Positions 12,893 to 24,125 are shown, counted from the first letter of the stretch. The stretch is DNA of 64,000 bases from Diphasiastrum complanatum (GCA_029204225.1 CM055099.1:63580626-63644625); one strand, 5' to 3'. Notes: a model not told the origin generated them from the sequence alone. Program-made: numbers and translations.

Positions 12893-13555
12893 TCAAAAAC
12901 TATGTAGTATAATGTAAATTTGGTACATAAGTGGATTCCACACATGTGAGGCCAAGATGCCACATGGCAAACCACTCCTAACGTAGGTTAGTTCAAGTCA
13001 AGAGAGTTGGTCATGTCTATTTGGTGGTCATCCCTACTTTATAGGACCTAAACCTAAGTTTAAGGTGAAAATTGACCAACTAGCTACCTACCAAGCATAA
13101 CTCAAGGATCTAGGCTAGGGTTTCATTTTAGGGCGAGAAGGATGAGTTAACTTCCTTATTACATGCTGGAAATCCACCTAACTTCAAGAAGGAAGTCGAA
13201 TTTGCTCTATATTCCAAGCTCCCATAGTGAGAAGATAGAAAATTTTTGGAGCTCATTGGCAATCTCAAGCTAGTTCACTATGTACATTGAGTTTTTGTGA
13301 TCCAAATGAAACCAAATCAATTTCTACTTGTTTATCAGGTTGAAGGTCATACCGCAGACTTTATTACACATGTGTGGGCTCGTATTTCAATGTTGATCAA
13401 TGCTTTTGATTGTTGATGCTTGTCGTTTGTCAAATTGCCAATCTAGATCAACTTTTTTGTGTCTAGTTTTTTGATAGATTGTTAAGCAAGCATGCAATCA
13501 CTCTTGTGGATCTTTTGTAGATCCATTTATGGTCCTAAAGTATAGTACTTTCACA
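12856..13555 (+). repeat. Copia D2 5' LTR
   Basis: It runs from TGTGAAGAATTGCC to TACTTTCACA and pairs with 15953-16653 almost base for base. It contains the palindromic CCACACATGTGAGG near 12935, of a kind seen in other LTRs of this window. Confidence 0.9.
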
Positions 13556-13568
13556 TGGTATCATATCC
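13556..13568 (+). promoter_or_regulatory. Copia D2 primer binding site
   Basis: TGGTATCATATCC follows the 5' LTR directly. It resembles TGGTATCAGAGC, the complement of the initiator Met-tRNA 3' end used by most plant copia elements, with two changes in the first 12 positions. Confidence 0.8.
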
Positions 13569-13992
13569 AAGTACAAGAGCATAAGCCATTGATCTAATGC
13601 AAATCCATTTTTAGCAAGTTTTGGTGCTAAAAACTAGTATTGAGAGGGCAAGCTGGAATCTTGATTTTGGTGAGGAGATTTGATCCCAAACTTGGTAGGG
13701 GTCCAAATCCATACTATCCACATGTGTGGGAACCTCTGAACCTGCATTTAATGCATGATATTCATTTGATCCAAAGAAATTCAATATGTGAGCTTTTGAG
13801 GTAATTTTTGGAGGAAATCTTAGGATAAGCTTCCAAGATTGAGTGCCATTGATTAGATTTGACATAGGGTCATGAAGTCTAATTAATATAGGCTGAAATC
13901 AGGTCCTCTAAATTTGTTTTACAGGTCTTGAAAGTACATCAAAAAGTGTGAGGGAGATTTAGTCATGTTATTGTCCAAAAATAGCCAAAATT

Positions 13993-14340
13993 GACAAGAT
14001 TTGATTGTAAGTAGATTTCACATCATCTTATCTTCATTCCAACTTTGTGAGGGAGTGCTAGAACTGAGATTATAAGTCCATTTGTTGGATTAGAAATCTA
14101 GTTTGAGTGAAAAACTACAAGAGAGAGACCTTAGTGACTTTCTAGAGACAATCAACTTCGTTTCTTGGCAAGATTTGTTTGAAAGTAGTTTTTAGTTCAT
14201 CTTATCTTCATTCCAGCTTTGTGAGGGAGTGATAGAACTATAATTATAAGTCCATTTTTGGATTAGAAATCAAATTTGAGTGAAACAGTGCAAGTGTGAG
14301 ACCTTTGTAAGTTTCAAGTCATTCAAATCTATTTCTTGTT
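13993..14340 (+). repeat. Two-unit tandem repeat (174 bp) in the D2 leader
   Basis: The untranslated leader between the primer binding site and gag contains two direct copies, 13993-14166 and 14167-14340. Both share CAAGATTTG, CATCTTATCTTCATTCCA, TTTGTGAGGGAGTG, ATTATAAGTCCATTT and GGATTAGAAATC. They differ at scattered positions. Confidence 0.85.
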
Positions 14341-14359
14341 TGTAGAAGTCACTAATAAG

Positions 14360-15744
14360 ATGGGATCTGCTAGAGCATACCTTCTAGAAGCTAGTGAGAT
14401 ATTGAATTCTACAAATTATGCTATTTGGAAGGTTAGTATGGAGTCACTCTTGGTGCTCCAAGACCTTTATGAGTTCTTGATTGAAGATGAAGATGAAACT
14501 CTAGGTGCATAGGAGTTAGCTAGATACAAGAAGAGATCTAGGCTTGCACTTCATTGTGTGAAGATGAATGTGAGCAATGATCAGTTGAGAGAAGTATCAG
14601 CATGTACTAGTGCTAAAGAAGCTTGGGAGTCTTTAAAATCAATCTATGAATCTAGTAACACTTCAAGAGTACTCATGCTTAGAAATCAGATTTTGCAAAG
14701 CATGAGGAGAAGTGAGGAGAGTGCACAAGATTATGTACTTAGAATCAAGTCTCTATATAGGGAGTTGGCTTCCATTGGAGAGAAGATTCATGATGGAGAG
14801 CTTGTAGAAATTGTTCTTAATGGTCTAGGAGATGACTTTGCAAATTTGGTCCAAAGTTTTGTCATCCAAGACACTTTGCCAACTATAGAAAAACTTCACA
14901 GTGTATTAGTGGCTGAAGAGTGTAGGATGCTCTGTGCAAATCTAGGATGAGTTCCTTCTCTTTGTAGGATGGTGATGAGAAAGCAAATTTCTCGTTCAAG
15001 GGCAAAAAAAAGACTAATGGAAAGAAGAAGCATCCAAAGGAGGCCAAAGAAGAGGATGATGCATCAATCTCAAAGGACAAGTCAAAGCAGAAATGCTTCT
15101 TTTGTGGAAAGAAGGGGCATTATGAATCTGAATGCTACAAGAGGCTAAGAGCAAACCTTGCAAAGGAGGAGGAGGAGGATGAAGTAGATGTATTCTTGAT
15201 GGCATCTACATCCTCACCAATAAGCAATAGCAATTCAAGAGACAATTGGTGGATCGACAGTGGGGCTAGCTCCCACATGTCTTGTGAAAAGGACTTTTTC
15301 TCAACCTTACACTCATTCAATGTTGCTAAAATGTTTGTCTTTACTGCAAATGATTATCCTATTTCAATGATAGAAATAATGCAAGTGTTTTTCTCTTCAA
15401 GTAGAGATTGTAGATTCTACTTGTTTTCCATCAAAGAAGTTGTCAATGGTGGAAATGTGATCTTTCAAAAGTGGAAGATTTGTAAACTTGAAGAAGCACA
15501 TTTGGATCAACACCTTATTCAATTCATTGATGGTTTGGAGTCAAGTCAAGTGGAGGAGCAAGCTCAAGACCCAAGGACTCCAAGAAGAACCTTAATTATC
15601 AAGATGGAGCCATCAAGGCTCAATCATATGGATCAAGCAAGGCAAGTTGTTTTTGGCAACATTATTTATGCACTTAATATTTTAACTGGTGTATTTTCAA
15701 GTGCACAAAATGCCTTGGAATCCATGGCTTGGCATGATGTATAG
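14360..15744 (+). pseudogene. Copia D2 gag, protease and pol linker (deleted polyprotein)
   Basis: The ATG at 14360 (MGSARAYLLEASEILN) opens the gag of a Ty1/copia element. The UBN2-type gag domain contains NYAIWKVSMESLL and SAKEAWESLKSIYESSNTS. A TAG at about 14510 interrupts it and a second stop follows at 14950. A frame from about 14970 carries a zinc knuckle (CFFCGKKGHYESEC) and an aspartic protease active site (WWIDSGASSHMS). After about 15360 the frame jumps from protease to the acidic/basic linker that precedes reverse transcriptase (EEQAQDPRTPRRT), so integrase and the rest are deleted. A short GGERSFMDII match at 15815 is all that remains of the RT end. The protein would be non-functional, but the RNA could be mobilised by a relative. 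Confidence 0.85.
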
Positions 15745-15952
15745 TTTTTGAAGTGTGCTACATGTATATAGACACATTTGTGGAACATCTTGTAAGGGAT
15801 TCTTTAAGAGGTGGTGAAAGATCCTTCATGGACATCATTCTCTATTGGAGTCTCAAAAGTTCTTTGTTTGTAGCTGGAGTTTTTAGACACTTCTAAAAAC
15901 ATTCATTCATCTAGCAAGAGAGTTGTAGATAGATCAAGCTAAATTTGAGGAG

Positions 15953-16653
15953 TGTGAAGAATTGCCAAAAATTGGCAAATCTAGCTTGATAAAAAACTAT
16001 GTAGTATAATGTAAATTTTGTACATAAGTGGATTTCACACATGTGAGGCCAAGATGCCACGTGGAAAACCACTCCTAATGTAGGTTAGGTCAATTCAAGA
16101 GAGTTGGTCATGTCTATTTGGTGGTCATCCCTACTTTATAGGACCTACACCTAAGTTTAAGGTGAAAATTTGACCAACTAGCTACCTACCAAGCATAACT
16201 CAAGGATCTAGGCTAGGGTTTCATTTTAGGGCAAGAAGGGTGAGTTAAATTCCTTATTACATGCTGGAAATCCACCTAACTTCAAGAAGGAAGTCGAATT
16301 TGCTATGTATTCCAAGCTCCCATAGTGAGAAGATAGAAAATTTTTAGAGCTCATTGGCAATCTCAAGCTAGTTCACTATGTACATTGAGTTTTTGTGATC
16401 CAAATGAAACCAAATCAATTTCTACTTGTTTCTCAGGTTGAAGGCCGTACCACAGCCTGTAGTACACACGTGTGGGCTCGTATTTCAATGTTGATCAATG
16501 CTTTTGATTGTTAATGCTTGTTGTTTGTCAAATTGCCAATCTAGATCAACTTTTTTGTGTCTAGTTTTTTGATAGATTGTTAAGCAAGCATCCAATCACT
16601 CTTGTGGATCTTTTGTAGATCCATTTATGGTCCTAGAGTACAGTAATTTCACA
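15953..16653 (+). repeat. Copia D2 3' LTR
   Basis: It begins TGTGAAGAATTGCC after the purine tract TTTGAGGAG and ends ATTTCACA. It is the partner of 12856-13555, and TATTT at 16654 is the probable right copy of the target duplication. Confidence 0.9.
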
Positions 16654-17010
16654 TATTTTGTCAATATTGTTTGTTGGTTACTTGAAATGGCCAAACTGCC
16701 GCTAGACCATGATTTATGATGAGGTTTGTACCTACCATGCACCTACCAAGTATGACTCTTGGATCTAGGCTAGGGTTTTCACATTAGGGCAAGAAAGTTG
16801 AGTCCACTTCCTTATTACATGCTGGATTTTCACCTAATTTGGCAAAGGAAGTGTCTTTTACTATGTATTCTCATTCTCCATAGTGAGGAGATAGAAACTT
16901 TTTGGAGCCTCAAGGAGAAACTCGAGTTTTCTCTCATTGTATGGTGATTGCTTTTGATTCCAATGAAACCCAGCTTTGGCACATTCTAAAAACTGTCTAC
17001 AGGCCGTACT
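16654..17010 (+). repeat. Copia D1 3' LTR, second part
   Basis: Immediately after D2 the sequence resumes as a relative of the D LTR, with GATCTAGGCTAGGGTTTT, CCTTATTACATGCTGG and CATAGTGAGGAGATAGAAA. This shows D2 sits inside an older LTR. The right end is truncated near 17010. Confidence 0.75.
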
Positions 17011-17024
17011 ACTTATCATGGTCA

Positions 17025-17345
17025 ATGTCCTGACAAAAAGCTTTTAGAACGAGTAAGGTAAATGAATATGATTACTATGTCATTGAAGGATGCCATTTTG
17101 CCGAAGCTAGAAGGCAATTAGTGCAAGAATATCCAAACTCACCCTACTTTAAAGCTATTGAGTGCAAGATCTATGCTGGGTTGAATATGGATGAGGCAAA
17201 ATTATTGGTGTGAGATGACAACAATGACAATGACTACAGCCTTAGTATGTCATTCATCCAAAGGATACGATTTTTTCATAATGAGTATTTGGAGATAATG
17301 TGGTCTACAGAATGTAGTTTTACAAATGCATCAATTCATTTCACC
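17025..17345 (+). pseudogene. Fragment of a ParB-like domain gene
   Basis: One frame reads KAFRTSKVNEYDYYVIEG, then CHFAEARRQLVQEYPNSP, FKAIECKIYAGLNMDEAKLL, a TGA, then DDNNDNDYSLSMSFIQRIRF and FHNEYLEIMW. The order (IEGxHxxEAxRxL, then a short strand, then xxGLxxxEAxxLxxxxNxxN) resembles ParB/sulfiredoxin-like nuclease domains; this is from memory of the fold. The TGA sits where TGG (Trp) would be expected, a single-base nonsense change. After 17345 the sequence looks intronic, with a possible acceptor TTTTCTCACAG near 17446. It abuts the truncated D1 LTR. It may be a host gene piece or part of an unrecognised transposon. Function not assigned. Confidence 0.4.
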
Positions 17346-17484
17346 TAGGTCATGGTATAGTAGTTGTCTTTGTTAAATTTACATTTCAAGTATACTTTTG
17401 ACATATAGCATGCACTTTAAGTAGATCATTGCATTTTCTCACAGATGTAGTTCAAAATAGGTTTTTGGTGTATCGATTGTAGAG

Positions 17485-17822
17485 CATCTTGAAAATTGTT
17501 TTGCTATAAAAATTCACCAATATTCATTTTTTATCAAATTGTAATTGGATATTCAGTATGTATTCCTTATGTGTGATGATGAATAGTTTGGACATCTAAA
17601 AAAATGTATTGACAGTTGTTTTGCTACATAAATTTACCAATATTTATTCTTTATCATGTTGTAATTGAATATTCAATATGTGTGTCCTTATGTGTGATGA
17701 TGTATAGAAAAATGTATTGACAACTGTTTTGCTACATAAATACAACAATATTCATTTTCTATTAGGTTCTAATTGAATATTTAGTATGTATTTCCTTATC
17801 TGTGACGATGAATAGTTTGGCC
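17485..17822 (+). repeat. Three-unit tandem repeat of about 108-120 bp
   Basis: Three imperfect units start near 17485, 17593 and 17709. Each contains a GTTTTGCTA.A.AAA core, an AATATTCATT-like block, TAATTG(G/A)ATATT and CCTTAT.TGTGA.GATG. No coding sense is seen. The stretch from 17822 to about 18690 holds nothing I recognise. Confidence 0.85.
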
Positions 17823-18699
17823 TTGCAATGAAAACACTACCACATTTGCATCATTTGATAGTTTACATTATTGGAAGTAGTTGTAAACCCACGATGGGTG
17901 AACAGTACACATTGACATATTTTAAGTTTAAAAAAAAAAAATTCACTCATTGGCCTAATAATAAATGATTGAGACTTGACCTTAGAGACATTACTACAAA
18001 AGGAGATCTAAAATCCAAACATTTTTCATGGGATTGTATGCTAATAGAGTTGTGACACTTCATAACTATATGATAGCCCTTAAAAATTTGTCACATCTAT
18101 TATGATTACATAAGATTGCCTATGTTCATTTGTTCTATTTTTTGTTTTCCATTGCATAGATTATGTTAGTCAATGCAATATATACAATTGTACATTTGGA
18201 TGAATAGGGTGTAGGCCAAGTTTTGGCATAAGCCAACATATCGCACCACCAAGAATTGAGACTATCCCTTTGAACGCTATATTCATTTGAGCCACAATAG
18301 ATTGATTGTTCTTGTAATAGTTCTATTGAAACCTATAAGCATACTCATTTTACACGTTTTTTGTTTCTTTTTTTCAATGAGATACATACAATAATTTTTT
18401 GAACGTCTATAATATAATTGATAATCTAAATTTTGTATTTGTAATTTAAGACTTGGTCATGATTTATTTGTGAATATAGTGCTCAATTTTTATTTTCTCA
18501 TTTGGTATTTCTTCACTGCATTTTTTTTATAGCATTTTAGTTTTTAGAGTCTCAATACGTTTGTAATTTTTTTTAACAATGGTATTGCCCTAAAATAAAT
18601 TACGGAGTGCCAATATTTGACTCACTTTTTTAAAATTGTTAAAAAAGCTAAGTTTTTCAAGGGAATCTTCAAATAGGTAACATGCAACATTATCTATTC

Positions 18700-20090
18700 A
18701 ATACGCAACAGTGTTAAAATAGAATTGCTTACCAATCTTTGGGCTGAAAGGTTATCACAAAAGATGATTGGACTCTCTGAAAAATCCAACAAGTGAAAAT
18801 CCATTACCATCCTTTTGATTTATAGCATCTCTTTTGTGCATGAAGTCAAGGCTTTGTACTCGGCCTCACTAGAAGATAATGAGATTGTAGTTTGTGTCTT
18901 CAACATCCATGAGATAGCTCCATCACCTATGAAATAGAATGTGCACTTATGGATTTCCTATCCATTTGATCTCTAGCAAACTCCGAATCTGAAAATCCAT
19001 ACAAGTTAGATGATGATCCTCCATAAACAATGCCAAAATCTCTAGAACCTGAGATGTACCTCAATACCCTGTTGCCTAGCTTCCAATGCTCCACACTAGG
19101 ATCATGCATAAACTGACTTAGTCTACCAACACAATAGTTTAGATCAGGTCTTGTGATGGCTAGATACATGAGTGAACCAGATATCTTCCTATAGAGAGTA
19201 ACGTCTTCGAAGGATCTTTCATTACCTCTTATAGCGAGCTTTACATTTGACTCCATTGGTGTATCACAAGATTTAGCATCTACCATATGAAATCTTTTTA
19301 GAATAGAATTGGCATAGTTCTCTTGACAAATGAAAGTAGATTTAGAAGCTCTAAATACCTCTATTCCCAAGATATAATGCAAAAGACCAAGATCATGCAC
19401 ATTAAACTCTTTTTTTAATGCAACCTTGATATCATCAATTGTTGCCTCTACTCAAAATGATATCATCCACATAGATTAGAAGAATGGTACCATCATTTTC
19501 AACAAATCTATAGTAAAGTGAATGATCATACTCACTCATATTGAAATTTTGAGAAAGTAGAAAGATGTTAAGCTTAGCATACCAACTCCTTGGTGTCTGC
19601 TTAAGTCCATAAAAACTGTTTTGTAGAAAACACACATGGTTAGGCTTTCCATGTGAAATGTAGCCCTCAAGTTTCTCCATAAACATCTCCTCTCAAGTCA
19701 AGAATGCATTTGTGATATCCAATTGCCATAGATCCAATCCAAATAGTGCTACAAGAGATATGATGACCTGAATGCTTACCATGTTTGCCACGGGTGCAAA
19801 GGTCTCATCATAGTCAATTCCATACTCTTGTGCATATCCTTTTGCACCAACCTTGCTTTGTACTTGATGATTGATCCATGTTCATTTGTCTTCACTTTGA
19901 AGATCCACTTGCATCGAATAGCCTTCTTGTCCTTTGGAGGTACCACCAATCTCCATGTGTCATTTTTCATAAGAGCTTGATACTCAAGATCCATTGCTTG
20001 GATCCACTTCTCTTTTTATCTTGCTTCATCTACACATGTAGGTTCATCAAAAAAGGTTAGGAAAAGCATAGTTTGTACCACCTAGAGGAA
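18700..20090 (-). pseudogene. Copia C4 RT/RNase H fragment
   Basis: This is a truncated Ty1/copia pol on the minus strand. It starts at about 20085 in the linker (DEPTCVDEAR, MDLEYQALMKNDTWRLV), which closely matches the C1 element at 42270. RT continues with CKWIFKVKTNEHGSIIKYKA, a shifted frame with NSFYGLKQTPRSWY, and an intact YVDD at about 19465. A further shift gives LLHYILGIEVFRASKS, RSFEDVTLYRKISGSLMYLA and RNase H FSDSEFARDQMDRKS. It ends near 18700 just after the CDN motif (IIFCDNLSAQ). At least three frameshifts are present, and no LTR is attached. It shows what the autonomous relatives of C1-C3 encode in the region those elements have lost. Confidence 0.85.
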
Positions 20091-20107
20091 AGAGCAATAG
20101 AGGTTTG

Positions 20108-20540
20108 TGTGAAAAATTGTCAAAATCTATCTTGGATAGTTTTTGTGTTTCTAGTTTGTATGTGTGGAACATGTTCCCACATGTAGAAAAAGTAAAAATA
20201 GTTTAGTCATGTTGAATTTAGGGGTATCATAAAGATTTTGTATCAAGCATCTTGGTGTAGAATCTTGATAGGGCCAAAATTGGCATAGAGGTCAAAATGG
20301 ACAAATCCACATGTAAAGCCTCAATTTGGCCAAAAGTACATTGTAATGCAAACTTGAGGTAGTTAGGCTTGTGAAACATGTCAAGTTTAGGTTTGATGAT
20401 TGATGCACCCTATGTGGTGGCAAAAGTCAAAGGGTCCAATCATAAGAGAGAGATGTGTTGGAAGGGTCCAATCAAAAGTTAGGGATGATGCATCACACAT
20501 CCAATAGGATTAGAGAGGATATGTTTAAGGGGTCCAATAT
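20108..20540 (+). repeat. LTR fragment of copia family E (right copy)
   Basis: It starts TGTGAAAAATTGTCAAAATC and parallels 10474 onward in the same orientation, including GTGTGGAACATGTTCCCACA and CAAGCATCTTGGTGTAGA. It is cut off near 20540 by an unrelated copia fragment. It directly abuts the start of C4 at 20090. Confidence 0.65.
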
Positions 20541-20544
20541 AAGA

Positions 20545-21050
20545 GACTTCCAATGGGTGATGTCAGGATTAGCCATGAATTGGCTTAGTGAGCTGACTAC
20601 AAAAGCGATATTAGGTCTTGTGTAGACCATTGCATACATGAGAGATCCAAGTATTGATTGATATGGATACTCTCTCATCTACTCACCTTCTAGTTTTGTT
20701 TGAGGAAACTGGTCCTTTAACAGTCACATGTCTGGATCCATTGGTGAGTGAGCTTCTTTACAATTGATCAGATTATATTTGATAAGGGTATTGTGAAGAT
20801 ACCTTTGCCGAGTGATATAAATCAATCGTCTTGCTCTTTCTTTGTGGATTTGAATAGTAGATAGTAGTGAGCTTCGCCCATATCGGTCATGTCTACTTCG
20901 AAAGACAACATTTGTTTAACATCCTTCACCTGATCGGTACTGTTGCTGAAAGACAACATATCGTCGACATACAAGGTGATGATAATGAAAGGATACGATA
21001 CTGAATTGAAATTAACATTGAAATCGGTAGTGCTTGGTTAAAAATCATGT
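20545..21050 (-). pseudogene. Copia RT C-terminal fragment, another family
   Basis: Minus-strand frames give REYPYQSILGSLMYAMVYTR and PNIAFVVSSLSQFMANPD, the conserved block between the polymerase and RNase H of Ty1/copia elements. It is followed upstream by degraded DMGEA-like sequence. The wording differs from the other copia families here (MVYTRPNIA instead of ITRPDIS), so this is a separate lineage. Stops and shifts make it non-functional. The following 21060-21590 holds no feature I can support. Confidence 0.7.
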
Positions 21051-21698
21051 TGGATGAGGAATGTGTTGATCCTCAAGGCACTGCATGGCAAACCCACACA
21101 GCGTGTCGACGTGAGAGAAGCTATGTCTCTCACAAATTACATCTTGCTTACTAGCGGACTACTTGCATCTCTCTGGATCTCTCTGATTGCTTCTTGTGCA
21201 TCTAGCAACACAATGTCTACATAATTACCATATTTTGAGAACAACATCTGGATTGTTAGATTAAGCAATCTAAAAACTAATCACAGATTACAAGAACGGT
21301 TGATTAGGCACGTCCTAACGTTCCTATGGTGACATCATCAGAATTAGATCAGGAGTTTGTACTTTATGGTATGTCTTTGATTTTCCCTGTACTTGGAGCA
21401 TGAAGAACCAAAAGCATTCGGTCTTCGGGTGTGCCGACTATTTCCCTTCATCCATCGTCCGAACTTCAGTTTTTCGGTTGAGCTCCTCCTATCTACAAAT
21501 ATTTTTTTTTTGAGGTATTCAACTGAAACTGCTAAGTTGGCAGTGAAACCGTGTGCGTAGACTCTTCAGGTTTTGACAGGTTGAAAATTGAGAGCTAGCA
21601 AAGCTTTGAAGACAAAAATATTTTGTTTCTTCATAGATGATGCTATGCAAGTGGATGGATGTTATCTTGCTATAAAATCAAGTAATGGATCTGGAAAA

Positions 21699-21908
21699 GA
21701 TCACCAATCTTGCCTTGTGCTTTGCTATACTTCCATCTGCATGGTACTTAGTTCTGTATACCCATTTGCAACCAATGGGTTTCTTGCCAACTGGTGGGTC
21801 TACTAAGTCCCATGTGCTATGCTTAGCAATTGACTCCATCTCTTCTCCCATGGCCTTGACCCAAATGTCATCATCCTTCGCTTCACCATAAGTCGAAGGT
21901 TCTTTGCT
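21699..21908 (-). mobile_element. Captured copia H RT fragment, antisense inside C3
   Basis: This 210-bp piece encodes, on the minus strand, SKEPSTYGEAKDDDIWVKAM, EEMESIAKHSTWDLV and KPIGCKWVYRTKYHADGS. It equals 55629-55838 of copia H with six substitutions and no gaps that I could see. The flanking C3 sequence on both sides matches C1 at 42420-42485, where this piece is absent and other sequence stands instead. Confidence 0.85.
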
Positions 21909-22842
21909 GATGATGATCAAGAGGTTGATCTCAAAGGGCTTCAACTAGTCAAAAGAGAAGTTGGCAATTTGGAGCTAGTCAAGAGGATCAAAGGAGAGTC
22001 AATTGGCAAAGATGTTATTGATCTATTTTTTCATCTTATTTTACTCAAGTAAGGTCAAAGGAGTAGCAAGGAAGTGTTGTTCAAGTTTACTTTACTTGTT
22101 CTATCTCATGTTTGAGCAAATTGTCAAGATATAGTAAAACTAACTACATTGGTGAGCATCATTTTGATGTTGGATTTGTACTAACATTCTTGGATGGATG
22201 TGCTGATGGAAATGAAGCTATTGTAAGTTCATTATATCACTCATCCATGAATAAGTTCTCAAGTGTTGAGCTACTTGATGCCAATGTTTGGTGATTGTCA
22301 ATTTTTGGTGAATTCATGGTCATTTTCTTGTGTCAAGAAGATCTTGAAAATGGACTAGTAAAACTTGCTTGATTTATAGAGTCACGTGGTGCTGCTTTAG
22401 TATCATGGATGAACTCACTTACTCATGGATTTCCAAGGCTTGATGGTTTCTTGTGGCAAGAGGAAGATGAGGCTCATTCATGGAGTATCATGGTGGATAC
22501 AAGTCAACAAAGAACAAAGATGGAGGAGGCATGCAAGCAAACGTTGATCACTCACATTTTTATTGTTTGTTTGTTGTATTTTTCTAGAGAGTTCAAAGTT
22601 GATAGCATGGAGGAATCATCTCATTTACATTCTATGTGATTCTTCATGTCTCATTGAAGTGGTATTGCAACATTTTGTGAGGGAGAAAGTCATTGCAAAG
22701 GAGGTGGAGCTTCAACATGTGTCCTCAAGGGAATGTGTAGCTGATATCTTCACCAAAGCATAGGGAAAGGACTTGTTCATGAAGCATAGGACATCACTTG
22801 AAGTGTTATCAAATTCTATGCTAAAACTAGTTGAAGAGGGAG

Positions 22843-23490
22843 TGTGAAAGATTCAACTAGATTGATCATATTTGTTATATTTCCATATTTGACAAATTGA
22901 GGCCAACTTTGTTTTAAACTTAGAGTTTGACTTTTCAAAGTTTATTAGTCTATATTTCATTTGAATAAACACTTTTTGAAAGTGTGGAAAAGTTAGAAGG
23001 AGAGTTTGAGTAGATTCAAATTTGAATGTTGGGTACTTTGAATTTAGACCCAAAAATAGTAGGGTTAGCATTTTGGTGGGAAAGCCAAGTGGCCAAATAG
23101 GGTTTGGACCTGTTATAAAAGGATGTAACTCATGGACATACATATCTTCTCTCTTCTCTATCTCATTTCATGCTTATACATGGTTCTCTTGGGTTCTACT
23201 ATCAATTGGTGCACTATACTTGTGATTGCATGCAATTCTATGTGTAGAATGATCTATATTTATTATTTTTGGATCCACATGTGTGAAAAATACAATAACT
23301 TGTTGGTTTTTTATGGACAACAACAATACTTTATTATTTTATTCATGTTTGATCAGGTTCTATTAGAGTTTGCATCTCATTTTGTGTGTGGATGCTGATT
23401 TTCTACATTGATGACATTGGTAGAGTATCTTCTGTTGTAACCCAATATCTTTTTGTGGATTGGATCATCAATGATCTAAAATCCTTCACA
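22843..23490 (+). repeat. Copia C3 3' LTR
   Basis: It starts TGTGAAAGATTCAACTAG after the purine tract GAAGAGGGAG and ends AAATCCTTCACA. It matches the C1 LTR (43246-43855) over its length, and a TATAAAAGGATG box lies near 23115. Length is about 648 bp. Confidence 0.88.
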
Positions 23491-23494
23491 TAGT

Positions 23495-24115
23495 GTAGGC
23501 AAGCTTAGCCAATCAACGCAAAGTCCATTGGTTTGTCATTGGAAAAATGCAAAAAGGGTGTTGAGGTACATCTCGTCCACCAGGAACTTTGGCATTTTGT
23601 ATCATGGATCTAACCTTGCTTTGAGGGCATATTTGAATGCTGATTTTGTAGGTGATAAGGTGGATAAGAGGTCCACAAGTGCTTTTGCTACCCTCCTTTG
23701 TGGCATAGTGTCTTGGATTTTCAAAAAACAAGACACAATATCTTATCTTCAACCGAGTCGGAATACAAGGCCTTAACTTCAACAACCAAGGAGGTCTTGT
23801 GGTTAAAGAGGCTTTTGGTGGAGCTACAAGTCATGGAGGCTGAGGAGTAGACAATCATATATTGTGACAACCAATCAAGCCAAGTATTAGCAACCAATCC
23901 CACATTCCATGCAAGGAGCAAGCACATAGAGATTGCTCACCACTTTGTGAGGGAATAGGTCCAAGCAAAGGAGATCAAGCTACAACATGTATCTTCTTCA
24001 GATTGCCTTGCTGATCTACTCACTAAAGCCTTTCCAAAGGCTTCATTTATCAAGTTAAGATCAGCCTTAGGAGTTGTAGATAGATGTACCATAGATGTAA
24101 TATCAAAGTAAAAAT
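23495..24115 (+). pseudogene. Copia L RNase H remnant
   Basis: This is the C-terminal RNase H of a Ty1/copia element close to D1 and G. It carries [96 protein letters not shown] and LGVVDR. The SESEY block is damaged by a frameshift near 23750, and stops lie at about 23847 and 23958. It begins abruptly with GKLSQS right after the C3 LTR, so the preceding polymerase was separated by, or lost with, that insertion. It ends 10 bp before an LTR start. Confidence 0.85.
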
Positions 24116-24125
24116 TGAGGAGAAG

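Larger units (their letters stand above)
12856..16653 (+). mobile_element. Copia D2: internally deleted Ty1/copia element with both LTRs
   Basis: Two direct LTRs of about 700 bp (12856-13555 and 15953-16653) begin TGTGAAGAATTGCC and end TTTCACA. By eye they differ at roughly 30 positions, about 4-5 percent. The bases next to the outer ends are CATTT and TATTT, a probable 5-bp target duplication with one change. The interior keeps a primer binding site, gag and protease, then jumps into the linker before reverse transcriptase. Most of integrase and nearly all of RT and RNase H are absent. It lies inside the 3' LTR of D1. Confidence 0.9.
21600..23490 (+). mobile_element. Copia C3: non-autonomous element, 3' half with LTR
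   Basis: The left part begins with the linker remnant DDAMQVDGCY, shared with C2 (43951-44010 on the other strand). It then carries non-coding sequence also present in C1 (42420-43060), for example GAAGTTGGCAATTTGGAGCT and AGTTCAAAGTTGATAGCATG. Only the last 30 or so codons of RNase H remain (HFVREKVIAKEVELQHVSS, 22670-22765), before the 3' LTR at 22843. The polymerase is therefore replaced by unrelated sequence. The 5' half is absent. Downstream it abuts a copia RNase H at the VGKLSQ block, suggesting it inserted there. Confidence 0.75.

Noticed and set aside
10474-20540. The two family E LTRs, same orientation and about 10 kb apart, as the ends of one full-length element.
   Set aside because: The interior contains at least D1, D2, a ParB-like fragment and an inverted C4 piece, no primer binding site follows the left LTR, and the right copy is truncated. 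Two separate insertions or one heavily rearranged element cannot be told apart.
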